In this document: positions 1 to 5,636 of the stretch, piece after piece | How positions within the stretch are numbered: position 1 is the stretch's first letter | How the letters are laid out: every line of letters starts with the position of its first letter | Translations under genes and position numbers: made by a program | Notes under the pieces: model-generated | Databases searched by the model: none | Seen by the model: only the letters and a program-made list of their open reading frames with translations | Told to the model about the DNA's origin: nothing | Assembly (NCBI GenBank): GCA_028274885.1 | Contig: JAQCMX010000242.1 | Span: 1 to 7,997 of the forward strand | Origin: Haloarculaceae archaeon | Lineage (GTDB): Archaea > Halobacteriota > Halobacteria > Halobacteriales > Haloarculaceae | Direction of reading: 5' to 3' | DNA: 7,997 bases

Positions 1-3000
1 TGGTCACGTGGTGGTGGCTGCTGACCTGGATCTCCAGGCTGATCACGTGGCGGTGGCTGCTGGCCTGGTTCCCCAGGCTGATCGCGTGGCGGTGGTCCCT
101 GTGGTTCGTCCCCCGAGGTTCGGTCAGCGGGCGGTTGGTCCCGGGTCTCGCCTGGTGGCTGCTCTGTCGACTCGGGGGGAGCGTCCCGTGGCTCAGGGAT
201 GTCTGGTTCCTCGGCCGTCGGTTCCTGTGCTGGCTCGTCGGGACGCCACTCGCTGTCGTCGGCGCGGTCGTCGGGACGCCACTCGCTGTCGTCGGCGGAC
301 TCGACTGACCGCTCCTGTGGCTCCGCACTGGCGTAGCCATCCTCCGGTGGTGCGGTCTCTGTCCCCTGCTGTGGGGCCGGTTCGTATTGATCCCGCTGGG
401 GGTCGGGTCCGCGATCCTCGGGCGCGTACTCCTCGTCGGTCGCGGTTCCACCGGCTGGCTGGTTGTCGGACGCTGTCTCTGTCTCCGAGGCGTCGGCGGG
501 TTTCTCCGGACCCCCCTCGTCGGAGCGACTCACGACCGCGTAGAGGGTTGCTGCGCCCGCAGCAACGGCCGCGGCACCGCCGCCGATCAGGAGTGTGTTA
601 TCCGAGATGAACCCGTCGTCGCCCCCGCTACTGTCCCCACTATCGGAGTCGGCACCCCCGTCGTTGCTCGATCCGCCGTCGGTGTCATCGGAGCCGTCTT
701 CTGCTTGCTCGACCTCGATGGCGCCGGCAGACGCGGTCGAACCGCCTTCGGTGCCAGCAGAGAGGTCCACCGTCCCGCTTGCACCGCTCGTATCGACATC
801 GAAGGTGACTGTGCGTTCCTCGCCGGGATCGAGTGTCACCTCCCGTGTCTGGGATTGCCCGCCGGCGTCGAGTGTCACCGCCCGTGTTCCACCGGTGGTG
901 CCGGCGTTGCCGACGGTCACGTTGACGTTCACCTGGTCGCCCTCCTGGGCGGATTCCGTCTCCGGTTCGACCGTGAGAATCTCGAACGTCGCGTCTTCGG
1001 ACGGTGCCTCGACGGTCAACCGCTCTTCCTGAGAGTCGTTCTCGGTTTCGATTGCGAGTGTGTACTGGCCCTCCGGCAGTTGCTCTGTGTCGAACTGTCC
1101 GCCGAGTACGACGGTTCTGGCGCCGGGACTGTCGAGTGTGAGCGTTTCCCTGTCGATCGTGTTCCCGTCGAGGGTGAGGGCAACGTCCTGTGTTCCCTCC
1201 TGATCGCCGGCGTTGTTGATGGTTGCACTCACCCCCAAACCGTCGCCCTGCTCGATCGTGGGACTGTTCGGCGAGATGTTTGCCACCTCAAAGACTGCCT
1301 GCTGTGTCGTCGCCGGTTCGACAGTGAGTGTTCCCTGCTGTGTGTCGGCGTTCGTTTCGATTGCGTACGTGTACTGCCCCTCCGGGGGTTGTTCGGTATC
1401 TGGTACCTCAAGGGTGACAACGTCACTCCCGTCCACACCCAGCGTGAGTGACTGGCCAGCGACGATGTCCCCGTCGAGCGCGAGCACAACGTCCTGGGTA
1501 TCTCCGGAACCGCCGGTGTTCGTGATCGTCGCGGTCACCTCGAACTGGTCGCCCTGCTCGATCGTGGCGCTGGCCGGCGAAAGACCCGATACCTCGAAGG
1601 CGGCAGGGTCGGGGGGCTGTATCTCGAGCGTTCCACTCTCGGCTTCGTCCTCACCTGCGACTGTGTGAGCGACCGCTCCCTCGAGGCTGCTGGTGTCGAT
1701 ACCGGTAAACGCGACCTCCACGGACTCGCCAGCGGCCACACTCAGACGCTGGCTCCGGATCTCAGTCCCGTCGAAGGTGAGAACGATATCCTGTGTCCCC
1801 TCCTGGTCGCCGGTGTTCGTGACCGTCGCCCTGATCTCGACCGTGTTGCCCTGCTCGATTGTGGCACTGGCCGGCGAGAGATCACTGATCTGGAAAAACG
1901 CCGGTTCGACCTGACCGATCACCCCCGGGGTCTCGGCGTCATTCTCGAACCCTTGCCCGGGTACCCGCAACGTGAACTCGTTGCCCTCTGGGGATCCGGA
2001 GAAGTCGTAGGTCACAGAGAACGCACGGTCACTTCCAACGGTCACATCCTGTGTCTCGAGAAAGGCACCAGGTGACTCCGACCGAGCACGCACCTCGAAG
2101 CTCGTCCCCGGTGCGACAGTCACCTCACCATCGATCGGCTGGTTCTGTGCCGGCCGGGCGCGAACCTCCCCATCGGTGGTAGCGAATGTCAGTTGCCTGT
2201 CGACGAGGTCGAACGGTTCGGTGATGGTTCTGTCGTCGCTTTCGTCGCGGGACTGGCGCGTGAACAGTTCGAGAAACGTATGATCGATATGGAAATCCCC
2301 GTCGAAGCGCTCCCCGACCAACTGGCTGAACGGCCGCGTTCCGTTGGCGACCACCGCCGACAGGTCGTCGGTCTTGGCAATCAGAAAGATGTTGCCCGTG
2401 TTCTGGTCTGGGTAGACACGGATGTTCTGTCGTGCGCTGTCGGTGATCGGACCGCCACCCTGGATCTGGATCGGTAAGTCAAAGTAGCCGTCCGCTTCGA
2501 GATCTGCGACCGTGTCATACCCGTTCGATTCGATGAGACCGAACGCCCCGGAGATTTCGATCTGATGGACAAGCCAGTCCCCCAGGGGATCGCTCTCGTC
2601 GACCTCGTCCGGACGGTTCCGCGCATCACCGATCGCGATCGTGCTGGCCTGTGTGAGCAGTCCCTGATCGATCAGGTCCCGGAGGACCGCGTTGCTGTCA
2701 CCGCTTGCGAGTTGCCCTTGGAGGTCGATCCCCTGGGGTGCTGTCCAGATCCGTTGCTCACCGATTTTCGTCTCGGTTAGCGTCAGACCGGACAGCGCCG
2801 TCGTCTCCCCGTCGACGCTCAGTGAGAGGGTGTATGTCCCCTCGGCGAGTATCTGATCGAGTTCCCGTGTGCGCAGCCGCTGGTCGGTGATGCTCGCCGA
2901 CCCACTACTCTCGATGCTGAACGTCTGTCCGCCGCCGACACCCGCGGCGTGGTAGGTGTTCATCGCGACTGTAATGATACTGTCGCCACCTGGATCGATG

Positions 3001-3230
3001 TCAACCTCGGCCTCGTAGCCGCTCCGGTCTGCATCCCCGACAGTAAAGAGGATCTTCTGTGACGTTGTGACGCCGATATCGATTCGCGCGATATCCCCTC
3101 GTGTCGTCTGGTAGTCGTCCCTTCTGAACGTCGCGTGGCTGGTTGCGGTTCCCACTGTTGATATCCCGACGAAGGCGCCGATTCCAGCAGATTTAAGCAG
3201 ATCTCGACGACCCATCCTTGACCGACTCAT
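1..3230 (-). CDS. Tat-exported BGTF/CARDB-repeat surface protein, C-terminus off the left edge
   Basis: Reading from the ATG at 3230 down to base 1, the frame is open for 1076 codons with no stop, so the 3' end is missing. Residues 1-31 form a Tat signal (GRRDLLKSAGIGAF, no lipobox cysteine). Residues about 37-350 resemble the beta-rich region of haloarchaeal surface glycoproteins, and 349-438 carry the typical PGTSFEVRARS...FSVTYDFS pattern of BGTF surface domains. Four CARDB-like Ig repeats begin near residues 445, 545, 647 and 749. A D/S/G-rich linker (about 847-877) leads to one membrane helix (about 880-900), then an acidic Pro/Gln-rich tail (903 onward) predicted to be cytoplasmic. Sequons (NGT at 296, NVT in the fourth repeat) would permit N-glycosylation. 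Such proteins are usually adhesive or structural cell-surface parts; the exact role is unknown. The ATG at 3230 is preferred over one at 3215 because it fits the upstream TATA element. Confidence 0.93.
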   Translation of the reverse strand, partial: MSRSRMGRRDLLKSAGIGAFVGISTVGTATSHATFRRDDYQTTRGDIARIDIGVTTSQKILFTVGDADRSGYEAEVDIDPGGDSIITVAMNTYHAAGVGGGQTFSIESSGSASITDQRLRTRELDQILAEGTYTLSLSVDGETTALSGLTLTETKIGEQRIWTAPQGIDLQGQLASGDSNAVLRDLIDQGLLTQASTIAIGDARNRPDEVDESDPLGDWLVHQIEISGAFGLIESNGYDTVADLEADGYFDLPIQIQGGGPITDSARQNIRVYPDQNTGNIFLIAKTDDLSAVVANGTRPFSQLVGERFDGDFHIDHTFLELFTRQSRDESDDRTITEPFDLVDRQLTFATTDGEVRARPAQNQPIDGEVTVAPGTSFEVRARSESPGAFLETQDVTVGSDRAFSVTYDFSGSPEGNEFTLRVPGQGFENDAETPGVIGQVEPAFFQISDLSPASATIEQGNTVEIRATVTNTGDQEGTQDIVLTFDGTEIRSQRLSVAAGESVEVAFTGIDTSSLEGAVAHTVAGEDEAESGTLEIQPPDPAAFEVSGLSPASATIEQGDQFEVTATITNTGGSGDTQDVVLALDGDIVAGQSLTLGVDGSDVVTLEVPDTEQPPEGQYTYAIETNADTQQGTLTVEPATTQQAVFEVANISPNSPTIEQGDGLGVSATINNAGDQEGTQDVALTLDGNTIDRETLTLDSPGARTVVLGGQFDTEQLPEGQYTLAIETENDSQEERLTVEAPSEDATFEILTVEPETESAQEGDQVNVNVTVGNAGTTGGTRAVTLDAGGQSQTREVTLDPGEERTVTFDVDTSGASGTVDLSAGTEGGSTASAGAIEVEQAEDGSDDTDGGSSNDGGADSDSGDSSGGDDGFISDNTLLIGGGAAAVAAGAATLYAVVSRSDEGGPEKPADASETETASDNQPAGGTATDEEYAPEDRGPDPQRDQYEPAPQQGTETAPPEDGYASAEPQERSVESADDSEWRPDDRADDSEWRPDEPAQEPTAEEPDIPEPRDAPPESTEQPPGETRDQPPADRTSGDEPQGPPPRDQPGEPGQQPPPRDQPGDPGQQPPPRD
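2..100 (-). repeat. 39-bp coding tandem repeat (QPGEPGQQPPPRD unit) at the window edge
   Basis: Two adjacent 39-bp copies at 2-40 and 41-79 differ at only a few bases, and a degenerate third copy begins at 80. On the minus strand they encode a 13-residue unit, QPG(E/D)PGQQPPPRD, in the cytoplasmic tail of the surface protein. The array touches base 1, so more copies may lie outside. Pro/Gln-rich units of this type are expected to be extended and disordered. Confidence 0.85.
235..297 (-). repeat. 33-bp coding tandem repeat (ADDSEWRPD), two copies
   Basis: A 30-base stretch at 235-264 is repeated exactly at 268-297, giving a 33-bp period. It encodes two copies of ADDSEWRPD(D/E) in the tail of the surface protein, about 60 residues before the Pro/Gln units. 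The perfect DNA match suggests a recent slippage or duplication. The tryptophan-containing acidic unit could be a short linear binding motif, but that is a guess. Confidence 0.85.
693..1898 (-). repeat. Four tandem CARDB-encoding repeats (period about 300-306 bp)
   Basis: Within the surface protein gene, four copies of an Ig-like module start at bases 1898, 1598, 1292 and 986 (100, 102 and 102 codons apart). Each opens with a pattern like FEVSGLSPASATIEQGD, followed by V/I-T-N-T/A-G, a TQDV-L-LDG strand and a closing EGQYTLAIET-type strand. Copies 1 and 2 share SPASATIEQG exactly, and copies 1 and 3 share GDQEGTQD, with clear similarity also at DNA level (for example around 1785-1824 and 1181-1220). 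Copy 4 is the most diverged. CARDB domains are known as cell-adhesion-related bacterial/archaeal beta-sandwiches; here they would form an extracellular stalk. Confidence 0.85.
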
Positions 3231-3249
3231 TCCAATTCACCATGTTCCC

Positions 3250-3260
3250 CGTATTTGTGA
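3250..3260 (-). promoter_or_regulatory. Probable TATA element of the surface protein gene
   Basis: On the minus strand this reads TCACAAATACG, an A/T-rich island in GC-rich DNA centred about 25 bases upstream of the ATG at 3230. That spacing matches a haloarchaeal TATA box driving a leaderless transcript that begins at or next to the ATG. The match to the consensus is moderate. Confidence 0.45.
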
Positions 3261-3265
3261 ACGAT

Positions 3266-3275
3266 CACATTAATC
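3266..3275 (+). promoter_or_regulatory. Possible TATA element for the GIY-YIG gene
   Basis: The plus strand reads CACATTAATC in the divergent intergenic region. A TATA element here would place transcription start near 3297, giving a leader of about 70 bases before the GTG chosen at 3369, or a nearly leaderless message if the upstream GTG at 3294 were used. The match is weak and the start choice is therefore not settled by it. Confidence 0.3.
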
Positions 3276-3368
3276 CTGTGGGACAGATACCGGGTGCCGT
3301 TCCTGCGGGCGATTACAACCGTCGGAGCCTTCTTGTATCCTGGCGGGAGTGGTTCTAACACGACGACC

Positions 3369-3641
3369 GTGCACTACGTCTACATCCTCAAGTGCAGCGA
3401 CGACACCTACTACACCGGCTACACGACCGACGTTGGCCGGCGGGTCGGAGAACACGACGCTGGCGACGGCGCGAAGTACACTGCCGGCCGCACGCCGGTC
3501 CAACTCCGGTACGTCGAGTACCATCCCTCGCGGAGCGTGGCCCAGCGCCGCGAGTACGAACTCAAATCTCTCCCGCGACAGGAGAAGGCCGATCTGTTGC
3601 CGTCCGCCCACGACCGGGTCGGAATCGCGATTCGAACCTGA
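3369..3641 (+). CDS. GIY-YIG nuclease-fold protein, UPF0213 type
   Basis: This encodes 90 residues when started at the GTG at 3369. The GIY-YIG fold is plain: HYVYILKCSD at residues 2-11, YYTGYT at 14-19, the conserved arginine pair in VGRRVGEH at 22-29, GAKYTAGRTPVQL at 34-46 and RREYELKSL at 60-68, which holds the conserved glutamate region. These are the family's nuclease active-site positions. UPF0213 (YhbQ-like) proteins are small stand-alone GIY-YIG proteins of about 80-100 residues, thought to act on DNA, though their cellular role is poorly defined. The open frame extends upstream to a GTG at 3294, but those 25 residues (MPFLRAITT...) do not resemble family members, which begin right at HYVYIL. 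The gene is divergent from the surface protein and convergent with the lipoprotein, so it is probably transcribed alone. Confidence 0.9.
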   Translation: MHYVYILKCSDDTYYTGYTTDVGRRVGEHDAGDGAKYTAGRTPVQLRYVEYHPSRSVAQRREYELKSLPRQEKADLLPSAHDRVGIAIRT

Positions 3642-3689
3642 CCGGGCCCAGCACGGACACGGCGGTGAACCACGAACTTATCCGGGATC

Positions 3690-5375
3690 CTACGTTCCGT
3701 CCCACCGAGCGACCTCGCCCGTTGCCCCGTCGACGGTCGCAAAGACGACCACCTCGCCGCTCGGATCGACGGGGAGACGTAACCGCGAGCCACTGTTGAT
3801 CCGGGCACGACCGTCGAGTGACCCTATCCGGTCTGTGAACGGTTTCTCAGGCGATTCTGCCACGAGGGCATCCGCCACAATCCCCCTGCGAACCTCGACG
3901 GACAGCGTTCCCAACTCACCGGTATCGGGTTCCTCGTAGGCAAACGACAGCGCGTCTGTCGGGACGGCCTGCTCGGCCGCCCGGTCGGAGAGTTCGTCCG
4001 TGGGAACCCGTTCAGTGGTCAGTTCACCGATCGCGTCCTCGTCGTCGACCGCGAAGACTGTCACCTCGTCGCCGTCAGGATCGACCTGTGCCGCAATCTC
4101 GATGTCGGGGCCGACGCTTCCCTCTCTCGGTCTGATCTCGTTGTATATACCCGAGTTCGCCTCGACCCGGATTGCGGCCGCATCGGTCTCCACGACGACC
4201 GCAACCCAGAATTCGCCAAACTCCCGGTCGATCGGCGGCACGTACCAAAATTCGAGCCCGCCCTCGGGAACCAGCTCCCGAGCCGCCGATTCGGAGAGTT
4301 GCTCGCGCTCACGCCCGGACGACCCCTCCGAGACGCCGACCCCGATGTCGGTGCCGTCGTAGGTCGCGTCTGCTGTGAGACGATTCTCGTTTATTTCGAC
4401 CGACCGCTCCCGTCCGGCCGTCCCAAACGCCGTCTCGACTGTCTCGCGAGTGGTGTCGTCGAGGTCGTCTGCGGCGAGTGCAAACCGCACCTCGATGGCC
4501 TCTGTTCCCGGGTCCAGATCCACCGCGGCCATCGTATCCTCGCCAGCCGCGGGTTCGAACCCCTGGTCTGTCTGTGTGAACCCCTCCTCCGGTCGCTCTT
4601 CGACCGGCGGTGTGCCGATCTCCCCGACGACGAGGTCACCGGTTTCGATCTCCTCGACGAGCCAGGTCAGGGTCTCACTCTCGTCGATTGCCAACGGCCG
4701 GTCGTCGGCCACTGTGTCGATGATACGTGTCAACCCTTCCTCGTCCCTGGCTGTCAGGATGGTACTGTCGTCGATAGCAACCGCCGGCGGGTTCTCCACA
4801 CTGTCAGGTCTCTCGGTGGGTGTGTACCGGTCGTAGCCGCGACGTTTGCCGCTGTCCTCGTAGGCAACGGTAAACAGACCCGAATCGTCGGTCAACCGGT
4901 CGCCGAGTTCCGCTCTGTCGAACTTGCCCGTAACGATGGTGGTCCCGTTGACAAAGAGCAATCTGCTGGGATCCGAGTCGAACTTGTCTGGGGTATCGAT
5001 CACCGCAAACAGGTTCGCGACTGCCAACCCGACCGAGGCGAATGCGATGTTTGTCGCTCCCGTTGTGAACGGAATTTTCACCAGCGGATCCCCGACGTCA
5101 GTGACGTCTGATAGTTCTACGTCTATACGCTGGCTCGGCTTTTTGTCCTCGTCGTCTATATTGGGGAGTACGAGTGGCATCAGTGGCGGCTCGTTCTCCG
5201 ATTGTGGCTCGACAGTAAGTTCGACCGCAGCGAACAGGATCCCGTTGCTATCCGGTAACCAGTCGGTGTACCACGGCTGTCCGTCGTCCTCGGTGCCGAG
5301 ACAACCGGCGACCGCTGGAACCACTGCGGCCGCAGCGATCTGGAGGGCGCGTCGGCGCGGGAGAGGATCTGCCAT
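3690..5375 (-). CDS. Tat-exported lipoprotein of unknown function with duplicated C-terminal domain
   Basis: From the ATG at 5375 this encodes 561 residues; a GTG two codons upstream (5381) is an alternative. The N-terminus, PRRRALQIAAAAVVPAVAGC, has a twin-arginine motif and a lipobox (AVAGC, Cys25), so the protein should be Tat-exported and lipid-anchored on the outer face of the membrane. Residues about 30-350 form a large acidic region with no domain I can name; a stretch near 107-127 is mildly hydrophobic. Residues about 357-457 and 458-561 are two diverged copies of one domain: each begins with (E)LS..AA...VP...L.F.Y..P...E(F/L)G and ends with VDP.G(D)EV.VFA..D...GE(L/V). The C-terminal copies look somewhat like the beta-domain of archaeal pilins, which is only an impression. 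It has its own promoter and no partner in an operon. A ligand-binding or envelope role is possible but unproven. Confidence 0.87.
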   Translation of the reverse strand: MADPLPRRRALQIAAAAVVPAVAGCLGTEDDGQPWYTDWLPDSNGILFAAVELTVEPQSENEPPLMPLVLPNIDDEDKKPSQRIDVELSDVTDVGDPLVKIPFTTGATNIAFASVGLAVANLFAVIDTPDKFDSDPSRLLFVNGTTIVTGKFDRAELGDRLTDDSGLFTVAYEDSGKRRGYDRYTPTERPDSVENPPAVAIDDSTILTARDEEGLTRIIDTVADDRPLAIDESETLTWLVEEIETGDLVVGEIGTPPVEERPEEGFTQTDQGFEPAAGEDTMAAVDLDPGTEAIEVRFALAADDLDDTTRETVETAFGTAGRERSVEINENRLTADATYDGTDIGVGVSEGSSGREREQLSESAARELVPEGGLEFWYVPPIDREFGEFWVAVVVETDAAAIRVEANSGIYNEIRPREGSVGPDIEIAAQVDPDGDEVTVFAVDDEDAIGELTTERVPTDELSDRAAEQAVPTDALSFAYEEPDTGELGTLSVEVRRGIVADALVAESPEKPFTDRIGSLDGRARINSGSRLRLPVDPSGEVVVFATVDGATGEVARWDGT

Positions 5376-5636
5376 TGACACGTCTATCTACTTCCGCTGA
5401 CGGATATATATCAAGCGGTTGGGAGTGCACACGTCAGATCTTTCCTTCCCCTGGGCCACCCGTGGGCCTGGCTGCTCTGTCTGCTGGCGGGTGTTCCCGT
5501 CGGACAAACTGATCCCGGACGATCCCTCGTGGAGCCCTTTCAGCCACACGCATCGATATCTCCTGCGCTGACTCGGTCGGATTGTGTCACCGCGGCGGGA
5601 CAACCACAGCGGTCCGTTCGAGGCTGCCAGAGCGCG
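5376..5636. other. Intergenic gap between sensor kinase and lipoprotein
   Basis: Apart from the TATA box near 5407, I see no convincing feature here. Two small overlapping minus-strand frames exist (5388-5603, 71 codons, and 5434-5553, 39 residues), but neither has a recognisable motif, the acidic composition of the neighbours or a promoter. There is no T-run that would mark a clear archaeal terminator for the kinase gene, and no tRNA-like fold was recognised. Confidence 0.5.
5403..5412 (-). promoter_or_regulatory. TATA box of the lipoprotein gene
   Basis: The palindromic decamer GATATATATC stands out in a GC-rich region. Its centre lies about 26 bases upstream of the GTG at 5381 and 32 upstream of the ATG at 5375. 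Archaeal TATA boxes sit about 25-27 bases before transcription start, so the transcript should start around 5381 and be leaderless or carry a leader of about six bases. No Shine-Dalgarno sequence would be possible for either start. Confidence 0.7.

Noticed and set aside
387..1451. Plus-strand open frame of 354 codons
   Set aside because: It lies entirely antisense to the surface protein gene, whose CARDB repeats and membrane helix are clear. Long antisense frames are common in GC-rich haloarchaeal genes, and this product is Cys/Arg/Val-rich with no motif.
693..1898. Regularly spaced similar segments as a CRISPR array
   Set aside because: The period is about 300 bp, stays in one open frame and encodes CARDB domains; there are no short identical repeats with unique spacers.
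2193..2477. Plus-strand frame of 94 codons
   Set aside because: Antisense to the surface protein's N-terminal domain, no motif or promoter.
4299..5111. Plus-strand open frame of 270 codons
   Set aside because: Antisense to the lipoprotein gene; the translation has no recognisable domain and lacks the acidic bias of real genes here.
5453..5474. GC-rich near-palindrome (GGGCCACCCGTGGGCC) as a terminator
   Set aside because: The arms do not pair well beyond four bases and no T-run follows on either strand.
5434..5553. Minus-strand ATG frame of 39 residues in the same gap
   Set aside because: Short, Arg/Pro-rich, no promoter at the right distance; expected by chance in GC-rich DNA.
5388..5603. 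Minus-strand small frame of 71 codons between kinase and lipoprotein
   Set aside because: Basic, low-complexity product without motif; its 3' end overlaps the lipoprotein's TATA box. Probably non-coding.
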